Below are positions 29,762-39,272 of a stretch of DNA of 64,000 nt, one piece after another. Numbering within the stretch: the stretch's first letter is position 1; every line of letters starts with the position of its first letter. Under the pieces are notes generated by a model. That model was not told the origin of the DNA and searched no databases. It was given only the letters and a program-made list of their open reading frames with translations. Source of the stretch: Formosa sp. L2A11 (GTDB lineage: Bacteria > Bacteroidota > Bacteroidia > Flavobacteriales > Flavobacteriaceae); assembly GCF_009796865.1 (NCBI RefSeq), contig NZ_CP047028.1, positions 620,001 to 684,000 on the forward strand, written 5' to 3'. The translations under genes and the position numbers were made by a program.

Positions 29762-30259
29762 CTAATTATTATTTGCATACAATTTTGTAACCCAGTCAAA
29801 ATTAATAGTACCTTCTAAAGAAACAAAATAATCCAACTGCCAAGACTGTGTACGTTTTGCCTGATTATTAGTTGGTAAATCCCAAGGCGGATATACCCGA
29901 AATCCGCGTTTTCCTTCTTTAGTTACTGTAGATACTAATCCCTTTGCCACACCAACAGCCTTAGGAATTACAAACTGACCAAACTGTTCGTCTTTACTCA
30001 CGTTAATGACATAAAAATCGAAAGCATCAGTCTCACTAAAAGGTTCTGTAACGCCCTCTGTATTCCGTTTCCAAAACGTTACAAACTGCCCAATTTTCTT
30101 AGGTGTTATTTTAGCTGTCCGGCAAATAACATAACTATTATTTAATGTAAACCTACAAGCTTCGTAGGCAGCACCTTCTTTTTCTACTTTATAATTCGTA
30201 ATTACAAGAGCACAAGGTTCGTATATTTTGGATTGTATTAGGTTCTGGATGGGAGTCAT
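29762..30259 (-). CDS. mepB: MepB family protein
   Basis: A 165-residue protein of the MepB family, named after the gene next to the MepA efflux pump of Staphylococcus but of unknown activity. The family segments VICRTAKITPKKIGQFVTFW, FGQFVIPK and GKRGFRVYPPWDLP are present. The start is set at ATG 30259, because the upstream in-frame TTG at 30283 falls inside a TACTTTTG promoter element. It has no operon partner here. Confidence 0.85.
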   Translation of the reverse strand: MTPIQNLIQSKIYEPCALVITNYKVEKEGAAYEACRFTLNNSYVICRTAKITPKKIGQFVTFWKRNTEGVTEPFSETDAFDFYVINVSKDEQFGQFVIPKAVGVAKGLVSTVTKEGKRGFRVYPPWDLPTNNQAKRTQSWQLDYFVSLEGTINFDWVTKLYANNN

Positions 30260-30280
30260 ATTGTTATTAACGTCTAAACT

Positions 30281-30288
30281 CAAAAGTA
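30281..30288 (-). promoter_or_regulatory. Putative -7 element of mepB
   Basis: TACTTTTG on the minus strand matches TAnnTTTG, 21 bp before the ATG of mepB. It decides the start codon, since the longer TTG start would lie inside it. Confidence 0.45.
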
Positions 30289-30357
30289 AATAATTTAATA
30301 AAAAGCATGTACTCTAAACGCAATCATCTTTTTAAAGATATTTCAGTATTAAAAACT

Positions 30358-30394
30358 AAAAAGGCTTCACAATATAATATTATGAAGCCTTTTT
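30358..30394. terminator. Terminator after gldC
   Basis: AAAAAGGCTTCA and TGAAGCCTTTTT form a long stem 20 bp beyond the gldC stop on the minus strand. It has A/T runs on both sides and is likely to end the gldB-gldC transcript. Confidence 0.85.
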
Positions 30395-30414
30395 ATGTAT
30401 TCTTTAGTAAAGAT

Positions 30415-30750
30415 TTACTTTTTGTTTATCTCTAACTTTTCAGCAAAGTATTCACAGAAATCTTTCATTGTTGCTGTCATTTTTTCATCTTGAGTTGCAC
30501 GATTAAACGTATCGCTCATGGCAACTAAAGTCTGATGAAAAAACACTTTCATTTCATCTACAGGCATATCTTTTGTCCATAGATCTATACGTAAAGATTC
30601 TTGTGCTTTACTGTCCCAAACCGAAAGCATCATGGCCTTAGCTTCTTCATTTTGTATACCACCATCTTCTGCCGTCCAATGTAAATTTTCAGGAACACGA
30701 TTATCGTCTAATTCTACGGTTAATTGTATAGTTGATTTAAGGTTTGCCAT
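30415..30750 (-). CDS. gldC: Gliding motility protein GldC
   Basis: A 111-residue cytoplasmic protein matching GldC of Flavobacterium johnsoniae (IQLTVELDDNRVPENLHWTA, FFHQTLVAMSDTFNRATQD). GldC supports efficient gliding and forms an operon with gldB, as here, where the two genes share one base. The genetic pairing makes the assignment firm. The molecular role is still poorly known. Confidence 0.95.
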   Translation of the reverse strand: MANLKSTIQLTVELDDNRVPENLHWTAEDGGIQNEEAKAMMLSVWDSKAQESLRIDLWTKDMPVDEMKVFFHQTLVAMSDTFNRATQDEKMTATMKDFCEYFAEKLEINKK

Positions 30751-31715
30751 TATTTCTTAGGTTTAAATTTTGATTGATTAAAAATATCTTCAGCACTCAT
30801 GTTAAACATGTCTTTAAAAGATACATCTTTATGATGTTCCATATACGCTCTTACAATTTGCCAGCCCATATACGCTCCAATTCTTCCTGGAGACTCATTA
30901 TCTATTTCTGCTAAATAAAATTTAGAAAATGGAGCTGGATTTATAAAACGAGAAGGTAATTTAGAGTCGGTACTATATAACAATTCGCGCTCTACAAAAT
31001 ACTTCCAAATATATGTTTCGTTTGCTGCAGCCCATTCTAATTGTGCAGTTGAATATTCTATTTTTTCTGCATCTGTTTTAAACGGAATCATAAGATCTTT
31101 AAAATATAAGCGTTTCCCTGCAGAAATCATTTCATCTAAAAGCGTTTTATTTTTAGTTGGCAAAATATAACTATCTGCATAAGCACCTGCTAAATCGACA
31201 ACAATTAACCCTTTAGTAAATCCATTTCTTATGTATTCTTGAACGCCTAAATAAAACTCATGATCTGGCCCTAAATAAGTATCTAAAGCAATAATATCTA
31301 TAGAATCTGTAACAATAACTTTGTTGCGATAATCTACATAAGATGTCGTACCTATAACACGTGGCTTATTAAATTCTGGATAATAATATATTAAATGCTG
31401 AAATAATGATGTAATATCTTTTTCAACATCATTTGTTTTAGGAAATGTTTTTAAAACAGCCTTAGATAAATCCTGTTGTAAAGTATCCTGAATTTTATTC
31501 ATCCAAAATGCATCTGGATACGTTTTTGAAAACATAAACGGATAATTTGCTTTTAATCCGGCTAAATCTGCAGGAGTTGCTGCAGAAAATTCCTTATCGA
31601 AACGCTCAATATGCACTGGCATCTTAATTTTCGAAATCTCATCAGTAACTTTAGTCTCGTTTTTACAAGAAGCTAAAGTGACCATTATTAAAAGGAAAAA
31701 ACTTAAATATTTCAT
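30750..31715 (-). CDS. gldB: Gliding motility lipoprotein GldB
   Basis: A 321-residue lipoprotein with signal sequence and lipobox (MVTLASCKNE, Cys about residue 17). GldB is required for flavobacterial gliding, and its C-terminal part resembles M90/DUF2268-like folds (HEFYLGVQEYIRNGFTKG, GRIGAYMGWQIVRAYM). It is the first gene of gldB-gldC. The divergent nadE neighbour is the same arrangement as in other gliding flavobacteria. Confidence 0.95.
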   Translation of the reverse strand: MKYLSFFLLIMVTLASCKNETKVTDEISKIKMPVHIERFDKEFSAATPADLAGLKANYPFMFSKTYPDAFWMNKIQDTLQQDLSKAVLKTFPKTNDVEKDITSLFQHLIYYYPEFNKPRVIGTTSYVDYRNKVIVTDSIDIIALDTYLGPDHEFYLGVQEYIRNGFTKGLIVVDLAGAYADSYILPTKNKTLLDEMISAGKRLYFKDLMIPFKTDAEKIEYSTAQLEWAAANETYIWKYFVERELLYSTDSKLPSRFINPAPFSKFYLAEIDNESPGRIGAYMGWQIVRAYMEHHKDVSFKDMFNMSAEDIFNQSKFKPKK

Positions 31716-31737
31716 AGAAAACTAAATGCTGTTAATT

Positions 31738-31767
31738 TTTGTTACTTAAACGATTCTTTTATTTTTG
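31738..31767 (+). promoter_or_regulatory. Putative nadE promoter
   Basis: TTTG (31738-31741), an 18-base spacer and TATTTTTG (31760-31767) match the Bacteroidota housekeeping promoter TTTG-N17-20-TAnnTTTG. It sits about 43 bp before the nadE ATG. Confidence 0.6.
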
Positions 31768-31809
31768 TTCGGCAAAGGTAAGATTCTTTGTTTTAAATCC
31801 TTCATAAAA

Positions 31810-32607
31810 ATGCAAACAGAAAAAATTGTAGATCATATTGTTAATTGGTTAAAAGATTATGCAACACAGGCTAAAGTAAATGGTTTTGTTGTTGGAATTT
31901 CTGGCGGAATTGATTCTGCAGTAACCTCTACATTATGTGCTCTTACAGGTTTAGATATTTTATGTGTAGAAATGCCAATACATCAAGCTCCTAGTCATGT
32001 GTCTAGAGCTGTTGAACACATTACACAACTTAGCAATAAATTTCCTAATATTAGAGAGACTCGCGTAGACTTAACCCCTGTATTTGAGTCTTTTAAAACA
32101 GAAGTCTCTTTAGAAGGACAAGATGCCACAGTTGCTATGGCTTTAGCAAATACTAGAGCACGTTTACGTATGTCTGCACTATATTATTATGCAGGGTTAC
32201 AAGATCTTTTAGTTGCAGGAACAGGGAATAAAGTGGAAGATTTTGGTGTTGGTTTTTTTACTAAATATGGTGATGGAGGAGTAGATTTAAGTCCGATTGC
32301 CGACTTAATGAAATCTGAAGTTTACGCTTTAGCCAAGGTGTTAAATGTACCAACTTCCATTATTAAAGCAACTCCTAGTGATGGTTTATTTGGCGATGCA
32401 AGAAGTGATGAAGACCAAATTGGAGCCTCTTATCCAGAACTAGAATGGGCTATGAAAATGACTAATCTCGGAAAAAAAGTTGAAGAATTTTCCGACAGAG
32501 AAAAAGAAGTTTTTACCATATACAGCAGCTATAACAAGACTAACAAGCATAAAATGGACCCAATTCCCGTGTGCAAAATTCCTCACAATTTTTTATCTAA
32601 AAACTAG
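31810..32607 (+). CDS. nadE: NAD(+) synthase NadE
   Basis: A 265-residue ammonia-type NAD synthetase without an amidase domain. The start is ATG 31810, the first Met after the promoter. The ATP-pyrophosphatase loop is FVVGISGGIDSAVTS. Other conserved parts are VAGTGNKVEDFGVGFFTKYG and the C-terminal GASYPELEWAM. It amidates deamido-NAD in the cytoplasm. It is divergent from gldB. Confidence 0.95.
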   Translation: MQTEKIVDHIVNWLKDYATQAKVNGFVVGISGGIDSAVTSTLCALTGLDILCVEMPIHQAPSHVSRAVEHITQLSNKFPNIRETRVDLTPVFESFKTEVSLEGQDATVAMALANTRARLRMSALYYYAGLQDLLVAGTGNKVEDFGVGFFTKYGDGGVDLSPIADLMKSEVYALAKVLNVPTSIIKATPSDGLFGDARSDEDQIGASYPELEWAMKMTNLGKKVEEFSDREKEVFTIYSSYNKTNKHKMDPIPVCKIPHNFLSKN

Positions 32608-32717
32608 CTTATAAATAAATAGTTTTTTTCTATATTTACATAGACTGGTTTCTTAATAGAATCTGCGCCCCAACAGTCGTTTTATTTTTAAAAACAAACA
32701 AACCAAACTATAAAATT

Positions 32718-33344
32718 ATGATAAAACTGTTAGTAGCGGATCACCACCCTATTATTCGGAAAGGACTTGAGTTATTGTTCTTAACATCGCCTGTTATTAA
32801 GGTAGAAGGCGGTGTAGATGATGGAGAATCAATATTTGATTTTTTAAAATCTAACCCTGTAGATATTTTGATTTCTGAAATCGATTTACCAAAACTTAAT
32901 GGTATAACTGCCTTAAGACGCTTAAAAAAAGAATATCCACACATTAAAGTATTAATGTTTAGTACACATCCAGAAGAAGTTTATGCTATGAGTTCTATTA
33001 AAGCAGGAGCATCTGGATACATTTCTAAAACAGCAAATATTTTAACTTTAAGAGAAGCTATTTTAAAAATAGACCAAGGCGGTATTTACTTAAGTAACGA
33101 TTTAACGCATCGTTTAGCCTTTGGAGAACGCGTACAAAGAACCGGTTCTTTCTATAAAAAACTATCTACTCGCGAGGTCGAAGTCCTTAAATTACTTTCT
33201 ATTGGAAAGAAAAATAAGGAAATTGCTAAAGAATTAGATATTAATGAAAAAACCGTAAGCACGTACAAAGCGCGATTAATGAAAAAATTACAAGCTTCTA
33301 ACTTAGTAGAATTACTAAATCAAGCTAAATTATTAGAATCATAA
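32718..33344 (+). CDS. NarL/LuxR-type response regulator with degenerate receiver
   Basis: A 208-residue regulator with an N-terminal receiver-like domain and a C-terminal LuxR helix-turn-helix (LSTREVEVLKLLSIGKKNKE...KTVSTYKARLMKKL). The normal phosphorylation site is replaced: the expected Asp about residue 54 is Glu (ILISEIDLP). The N-terminal acidic pair DD is Asp8-His9 (LLVADHHP). The conserved Ser and Lys (MFSTHP, GYISKTA) remain. It is likely to act without phosphotransfer. No histidine kinase is near. Its end overlaps the convergent dnaG gene by 6 bp. Confidence 0.9.
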   Translation: MIKLLVADHHPIIRKGLELLFLTSPVIKVEGGVDDGESIFDFLKSNPVDILISEIDLPKLNGITALRRLKKEYPHIKVLMFSTHPEEVYAMSSIKAGASGYISKTANILTLREAILKIDQGGIYLSNDLTHRLAFGERVQRTGSFYKKLSTREVEVLKLLSIGKKNKEIAKELDINEKTVSTYKARLMKKLQASNLVELLNQAKLLES

Positions 33345-35354
33345 CACGCGTGTTAATTTTCTAGACAATAACATCTTTAGACCATAGTAATCTTTAACTT
33401 CTTCAAGAATACTTCTATTAGTTTCGTCTCTATGTTCTAAAGTTGTTTGTTGAAATTCAAGCACTTTTTGGTCAATTAAAAAACAGCGTAAACTTAAAAT
33501 AGTTTCGCTAACTAATTGAGCAACACCTTCTGTTTTAGATTTTGGGAAAATATTATTTCGTTCCCAATCGTGTAACGTATGGCGTTCATCATCCATTAAA
33601 ATACTTGTTATTTCTTGAGACAACTTCATATCTACCGTATTCACAAACTGTTCTAAAACAAAATTTGCATCCTGGTTTAATTTTTCAATAATAATATAAT
33701 ACAAGGTTTTAAAAGTCTCATTACCAAAATGCATTTCGTCTTCTTGTAAGTCTAAAAATATTTTTTCGTAGACTTTAGCTTGCTGCACAACGGGTTCTAA
33801 AACAAGATCTCCTTTCTCATTTTCTTTTAAAATTAAATCTTCAAAATCTTCTTCTCTATTTCCGTAAAGCAATAAGATTTCAATAATTTTTCGCTCTAAA
33901 AGATACTGAACATCAACTTTATTATTAGGTTGTTCTTCATTTCTTATTACTTCAAAAAAATCTGGTGGTGGCTCTTGACTACTCCCATAACCACCTCCGT
34001 AACTACTACCACTACTACTTTTACTACTATTACCTCCAGAAGGTTTATTAGCCTCCTTACTACTTATTTGCGCTAAAGAACTAAACAATACAGCTTCGCT
34101 AATATCCATAATTCTAGCACATTCTTGCAAATAGACTTCTTGCTTAATACGATCTGGAATTTTAGAGATACTCTGAATAATATCGCGAATAGTTTCTGCT
34201 TTTTTTATAGGATCGTTATTAGCATCTTCAACCAATAATCCTGCTTTAAACTGAATAAAATCTTTAGAATTAGACTCTAAATAGGCACGTAATTCTTCTT
34301 CCGTATTTTGTTTTGCAAAACTATCTGGATCTTCGCCTTGCGGAAATGTACATACACGCACATTCATACCTTGTTCTAGAATTAAATCTATACCACGAAT
34401 AGAAGCACGCATTCCTGCAGCATCACCATCAAACAATACTGTAATGTTTTTGGTAAGCCTATTTATTAAACGAATTTGATCTGGAGTTAATGCCGTTCCA
34501 GAAGAAGACACCACATTTGTAATTCCTGTTTGATGAAACTGAATCACATCTGTATACCCTTCAACTAAAAAACAATTATCTTCTTTGGCAATCGCTTGTT
34601 TGGCATGATAAATACCATATAACACTTTACTTTTATAATAAATCTCACTTTCGGGAGAATTCATATATTTCGCAGCCTTCTTATCATTCGTTAAAATACG
34701 ACCTCCAAAACCTAAAACACGACCACTCATACTTTGTATAGGAAACATTACACGTCCTTTAAAACGGTCGAAATACTTCTCTCCTTTTACAATAGTAAGT
34801 CCTGTTTTTTCTAGAAACTCTAACTTATAACCTTTCTTTAAAGCAGCATCAGAAAATCCTTGCCACTCATCTAAAGCATATCCTAAATCAAAAGACTTAA
34901 TAGTTTCTGGTGTAAATCCACGTTCCTTGAAATAGCTTAAACCAATAGATTTCCCGGCATCGGTTTTATGCATAATTTCCTGAAAATGTTTACTAGCAAA
35001 TTCACTTACCAAATACAAACTTTCGCGAGTATCTTGCTTTTCTTTTTCCTCGTTTGTTTGCTCGGTTTCTTCAATTTCAATACTATACTTTTTAGCTAGA
35101 TATTTTATAGCCTCTGGATAAGTAAAATGTTCGTGCTCCATTAAAAAGGCCACAACATTTCCTCCTTTCCCACTAGAGAAATCTTTCCAGATTTGCTTTA
35201 CAGGAGAAACTACAAAACTTGGCGAACGTTCATCACTAAAAGGACTTAATCCCTTATAATTGCTCCCTGCTTTTTTAAGCTGAACAAAATCGCCAATAAC
35301 TTCTTCTAATCGTGAAGCTTCAAAAACAGTGTCTATGGAAGATTTTGAAATCAA
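33339..35354 (-). CDS. dnaG: DNA primase DnaG lacking zinc ligands
   Basis: A 671-residue primase. The N-terminal CHC2-like domain aligns well (GLSPFSDERSPSF, KDFSSGKGG), but all four zinc ligands are replaced (Ser37, Ser40, Asp58, Ser61). The Toprim catalytic core follows, with FLVEGYTDVIQFHQ and NITVLFDGDAAGMRASIRG. A Ser/Gly-rich linker near residues 435-465 precedes the DnaB-binding C-terminal part. The start appears to be TTG 35354, as no ATG is available in frame. I recall the same loss of cysteines in related flavobacteria, so it is probably a clade trait. Confidence 0.95.
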   Translation of the reverse strand: MISKSSIDTVFEASRLEEVIGDFVQLKKAGSNYKGLSPFSDERSPSFVVSPVKQIWKDFSSGKGGNVVAFLMEHEHFTYPEAIKYLAKKYSIEIEETEQTNEEKEKQDTRESLYLVSEFASKHFQEIMHKTDAGKSIGLSYFKERGFTPETIKSFDLGYALDEWQGFSDAALKKGYKLEFLEKTGLTIVKGEKYFDRFKGRVMFPIQSMSGRVLGFGGRILTNDKKAAKYMNSPESEIYYKSKVLYGIYHAKQAIAKEDNCFLVEGYTDVIQFHQTGITNVVSSSGTALTPDQIRLINRLTKNITVLFDGDAAGMRASIRGIDLILEQGMNVRVCTFPQGEDPDSFAKQNTEEELRAYLESNSKDFIQFKAGLLVEDANNDPIKKAETIRDIIQSISKIPDRIKQEVYLQECARIMDISEAVLFSSLAQISSKEANKPSGGNSSKSSSGSSYGGGYGSSQEPPPDFFEVIRNEEQPNNKVDVQYLLERKIIEILLLYGNREEDFEDLILKENEKGDLVLEPVVQQAKVYEKIFLDLQEDEMHFGNETFKTLYYIIIEKLNQDANFVLEQFVNTVDMKLSQEITSILMDDERHTLHDWERNNIFPKSKTEGVAQLVSETILSLRCFLIDQKVLEFQQTTLEHRDETNRSILEEVKDYYGLKMLLSRKLTRVL

Positions 35355-35537
35355 TGAAATATGGTTTTAAATGATATAAATTACAATACAAATATACTTT
35401 AAAGATTTTCTCTAAAGGCTCTAAAACAACTCCATTTTTACATATAAAATATTAAGTCTAGCTAATATTTTCTCATCACAGTATGTACCAAATGCTTAAC
35501 TTAGCTTCTTATCCAAAATAATTTTTAAACCTCAAGA

Positions 35538-37364
35538 ATGAAAAATAACACATTGTCCTACCTTTTAATTTTATGCCTTTGTATTTCGGCAAACCTTATT
35601 TCTGCACAAACAAAAGCAACTCCTGTTTTTAAAAACGGTGAAGCTCAAATAGTAAAAGCGTTTAGCAATCCTGAAAATTGGGTTAGACATGATTTATGGG
35701 TCGAAACAGAATTTGACACCGATGGCGATGGAAAATTAGACCGTATGCATGTAGATGTGACACGACCAAACCAAACAGATACAGAAGGCTTAAAACTACC
35801 TGTTGTTTACGAATCTAGTCCGTATTATGCAGGTGTTGCAGCAGATATTCCTGGAGTGTTTTGGGATGTAAACCATGAACTTGGCGAAAAAGCAAAAGAA
35901 CGTGTACACCCAGAAGTGATTCGCACAGGCGAGGGTCCTATAATTTCTAATTCTCAAATCAGAAAATGGGTACCTCGTGGATATATTGTAGTACATTCTT
36001 CTTCGCCAGGAACCGGGTTATCTCAAGGTTCTCCAACTGTTGGAGGCGATAACGAATCTTTAGCTCCTAAAGCGGTTATAGATTGGTTAAATGGTCGGGC
36101 AAAAGGATATACAACCCCTTACGGAACAGAAACTGTAGTCGCATATTGGTCTACCGGAAAAGCAGGTATGACTGGAACATCTTACAACGGAACCATTCCT
36201 TTAGCGGCAGCAACAACTGGAGTAGACGGTTTAGAAGCGATTATTCCTGTATCTCCAAATACATCGTATTATCATTATTACAGATCTAACGGATTAGTCC
36301 GTTCTCCCGGTGGTTATTTAGGTGAAGATATTGATGTGTTATACGATTATATACATAGCGGAGACGAATCTAAACGTGCTTATAGTAACAAAACAATTCG
36401 CGATACCGAAATGAAAAACGGTATAGATAGAGAAACTGGTGATTATAATGATTTTTGGGCTGGACGTGATTATTTAAACGACATGAAACCTATGAAAGCC
36501 GCTTTATTAATGTCTCATGGTTTTAACGATTGGAATGTAATGCCTGAACACAGTTACCGTATTTATAAAGCTGCTGAAGAAAAAGGATTAGATGTACAAA
36601 TTTATTATCACCAAGACGGACATGGCGGACCACCTCCAATGGTTTTAATGAATCGTTGGTTTACACATTATTTACACGGCGTAGATAATGGTGTCGAAAA
36701 AGATAAAAAAGCATGGATTGTAAGAGAAAACGATGAGCATGATAATCCGACACCTTATGATGACTATCCTAATCCGGAAGCTAAAATGGTTACATTACAA
36801 TTACAATCGGGAGGACAAAAAGCAGGAAAGTTAGGCTTTACAAATACTAAAACTAAAGAAACGCTTATAGATGATGCCTCATTTTCTGGAGATTCTTTAG
36901 CTAAGTTACCAGAATCTAAACATCGTTTATTATATGTTACGGCTCCATTAACTAAAGACATTCACATCTCTGGATTGGCAAAAACGAATATTAAACTAGC
37001 AAGCAATAAGCCTGCCGCTAACTTATCTGTTTGGTTGGTATCTTTACCTTGGAATCCAGCAATGGAAGCGCCTATTACAGATAATATAATTACGCGTGGA
37101 TGGGCAGATCCTCAGAATTCTAAATCTATTAGAACAAGTGAACCTTTGATTCCTGGACAATTTTACAACTTGTCTTTTAACTTACAACCTGACGATCAAA
37201 TTATTAAAAAAGGACAACAAATTGGACTTATGATTTTTTCTAGTGACAACCAATTCACCTTACTGCCAAAACCTGGCACACAATTAACCATAGATTTAGA
37301 CGGAACAACCTTAGAGTTACCCGTTATTGGTGGAGAAGATCTCTTAAAAAAAGCAATACATTAA
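35538..37364 (+). CDS. Xaa-Pro dipeptidyl-peptidase (S15 family), exported
   Basis: A 608-residue protein with a signal peptide (LLILCLCISANLISAQ) and an alpha/beta-hydrolase domain of the CocE/PepX type. The nucleophile motif is GTSYNGT (about residue 215), and a catalytic Asp/His pair is likely in HGFNDWNV and HQDGHGG. The C-terminal beta domain (HISGLAKTNIKLASN) is the usual PepX_C jelly roll. It probably releases X-Pro dipeptides in the periplasm. A terminator closes the gene. Confidence 0.9.
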   Translation: MKNNTLSYLLILCLCISANLISAQTKATPVFKNGEAQIVKAFSNPENWVRHDLWVETEFDTDGDGKLDRMHVDVTRPNQTDTEGLKLPVVYESSPYYAGVAADIPGVFWDVNHELGEKAKERVHPEVIRTGEGPIISNSQIRKWVPRGYIVVHSSSPGTGLSQGSPTVGGDNESLAPKAVIDWLNGRAKGYTTPYGTETVVAYWSTGKAGMTGTSYNGTIPLAAATTGVDGLEAIIPVSPNTSYYHYYRSNGLVRSPGGYLGEDIDVLYDYIHSGDESKRAYSNKTIRDTEMKNGIDRETGDYNDFWAGRDYLNDMKPMKAALLMSHGFNDWNVMPEHSYRIYKAAEEKGLDVQIYYHQDGHGGPPPMVLMNRWFTHYLHGVDNGVEKDKKAWIVRENDEHDNPTPYDDYPNPEAKMVTLQLQSGGQKAGKLGFTNTKTKETLIDDASFSGDSLAKLPESKHRLLYVTAPLTKDIHISGLAKTNIKLASNKPAANLSVWLVSLPWNPAMEAPITDNIITRGWADPQNSKSIRTSEPLIPGQFYNLSFNLQPDDQIIKKGQQIGLMIFSSDNQFTLLPKPGTQLTIDLDGTTLELPVIGGEDLLKKAIH

Positions 37365-37368
37365 TAAC

Positions 37369-37401
37369 AAAAAGGCTTCAATTAATTTTGAAGCCTTTTT
37401 T
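37369..37401. terminator. Bidirectional terminator
   Basis: AAAAAGGCTTCA and TGAAGCCTTTTT form a 12-bp stem between the convergent S15 peptidase and the outer-membrane-type gene. Confidence 0.9.
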
Positions 37402-37408
37402 ATTGTAT

Positions 37409-38500
37409 TTAATCCATATCGAAACGTAAACCTACAGATATATTATTTTGGTCGAAGGCTTGATTTTTAAATATGGGAGACAAATCGTACTTAACATATA
37501 GCCCGACGCTTCCTAAAGACACATAACTACTAACCCCATATACAAAGCTATTTACTGCATCGTAATCTTTATATTTCTTTTTCTGATTACTTCCATCTTC
37601 TTTGTATTTCACTTTCTGAAGCGATGAAATATTGAAGCCACCATATCCTCCAATTCCGAATTTAAATTTTTTATGTGTAGAATATCTAAAGTAATCATCA
37701 TGTTCAATCTTCTTAGAAGGTCCAAATTCAAAATGCACAGGAAAAACTAGATTTGTGGTTCTAAATTTTGATTTTCTCACATTATATGGAAATTCTTCAA
37801 AAACAACCTGATTACCATCTTCCTTAAAATACATATTATTCTTGATATCCAGTTTATTCCACTGTAACGAGAATCCATATTTTAAACGTAACGCATTAGA
37901 GTTTTCAAATACACGTGTTTTCCATGCCCAACCTAACTCTACAAACCCAGAACCACCAAGTTTATATGGAGAATCGTTAAGGCTTTCACCTTCAATTATT
38001 GCATTATTAAAGCCTATAGCAAAAACTAAATCACTTGTGGTACGTTTATCAAATATAGGAGTACGTTTAGATTCTTTACCTATAAAAATAGATGTTTGAT
38101 CGCCAGAGACATCACTATCGTAATCTTTTCCTATTCTAATAACAATCTGTCTTTCATCTCCAAAAGTATACGATTCGGTATTCCGTTCCATTAAATCTAT
38201 TTTATTATCGATTATGGCAACACGATTTTCAATGTTTAATGCTCGTTTTTTAGCAATTTCTTGTTTTAATATTTCTCCTTCTGCCGAAGTAATATAACCA
38301 GCATCTACTTTCTCGTTAATAGATTCTACTTCCTGTCTTAACAGTTCTTTTTCTTCACTTCTAACGGCTTCTTTCTCCGTTTTTAAAATCTGAATAGTCT
38401 CTATATTAAGAGAATCTTTCACCTCCGAAACTTGAGCAACACTAACTTGTGAAGCTAAAATAAAGGTGAGCGTAATTGTTAATTTAGTAATAATGTTCAT
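37409..38500 (-). CDS. Outer-membrane beta-barrel-like protein with coiled coil
   Basis: A 363-residue exported protein with a signal peptide (LTITLTFILASQVSVAQ). A charged coiled coil follows (about 30-105, EIQILKTEKEAVRSEEKELL...), and then a region of alternating strands ending NISVGLRFDMD, typical of an outer-membrane barrel. It is the third gene of an ECF sigma factor/anti-sigma-like/barrel trio and is probably controlled by it. A (TTGA)7 repeat lies 12 bp before its start codon, where length change could alter expression. Confidence 0.75.
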   Translation of the reverse strand: MNIITKLTITLTFILASQVSVAQVSEVKDSLNIETIQILKTEKEAVRSEEKELLRQEVESINEKVDAGYITSAEGEILKQEIAKKRALNIENRVAIIDNKIDLMERNTESYTFGDERQIVIRIGKDYDSDVSGDQTSIFIGKESKRTPIFDKRTTSDLVFAIGFNNAIIEGESLNDSPYKLGGSGFVELGWAWKTRVFENSNALRLKYGFSLQWNKLDIKNNMYFKEDGNQVVFEEFPYNVRKSKFRTTNLVFPVHFEFGPSKKIEHDDYFRYSTHKKFKFGIGGYGGFNISSLQKVKYKEDGSNQKKKYKDYDAVNSFVYGVSSYVSLGSVGLYVKYDLSPIFKNQAFDQNNISVGLRFDMD

Positions 38501-38510
38501 ACTCTTCGTT

Positions 38511-38542
<32 letters not shown>

Positions 38543-38555
38543 TTGATGAAATATT

Positions 38556-39272
38556 TTAATTATTGCGTTCTACAACTGCTGTTTTAACCTTCACAAAGCC
38601 TGATTTTACAGCGTCGAAAACCTTTTCCCTAAAACTATACTCGATGTCATTTTCTACACTTTCTAGAAGCGTTTTTGAGTTTACCGTTTGCTGACTTTCT
38701 TTTAATGCTTTTTCTGAAACAATTTGTTGTTCTGCCTGTTGTAACAAATCTTCAATATAATCTTCACTAACATCTTCCTCTTCATGTACTAAAGCAGAAT
38801 TTAATACCGTATCTTCTATAATAGAATTTAATTCTTTAGAAGTATTTTTCTCTTCCTTTTTATCTAAACTGGATGCAACTACAGAAGTAGATTTATTTAT
38901 TTTAGCAGAAGAAACAACTTTAGAAGCAATAGCTTCTTTTACAGTTTCCACCACTTCTTCTTTTGGAAGTGCTACAAGCTCCTCTAAATTTGAAGCAGAA
39001 GAATCTATTACAGCTTCTGTGTTTTTAATAGTAGTTTCGGTATCTACAACTTGTAAATCAGGATTAGAGTTTGATGTAAACATCCAAGTACTCAATAATA
39101 AAACACCTATAAAACTCGCCGCAATACCTATAAACCAATACCGTTTAGAAGACTGTTTATCTTCCTGAGTATTTAATTGTGATTGCAATTGATTCCATGA
39201 CTGGGCAGAAGGTTGTAACCGACGCTCTTCCAGATTTTTTTTTATGTTATTTTCGAAATTATTGGATGCCAT
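38556..39272 (-). CDS. Anti-sigma-factor-like membrane protein
   Basis: A 238-residue protein with one membrane helix (about 46-66: WFIGIAASFIGVLLLSTWMF). A short cytoplasmic N-terminus (NLEERRLQPSAQSWNQLQSQ) and a long, charged, low-complexity periplasmic part complete it. It overlaps the ECF sigma gene by 14 bp, the usual sigma/anti-sigma layout. No zinc anti-sigma motif is visible, so the role is inferred from architecture and position. Confidence 0.75.
   Translation of the reverse strand: MASNNFENNIKKNLEERRLQPSAQSWNQLQSQLNTQEDKQSSKRYWFIGIAASFIGVLLLSTWMFTSNSNPDLQVVDTETTIKNTEAVIDSSASNLEELVALPKEEVVETVKEAIASKVVSSAKINKSTSVVASSLDKKEEKNTSKELNSIIEDTVLNSALVHEEEDVSEDYIEDLLQQAEQQIVSEKALKESQQTVNSKTLLESVENDIEYSFREKVFDAVKSGFVKVKTAVVERNN

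Noticed and set aside
29559..29765. 68-codon plus-strand frame between the unknown exported gene and mepB
   Set aside because: No recognisable family, no promoter or ribosome-binding site, and an AT-rich composition that gives such frames by chance. It also overlaps the end of mepB.
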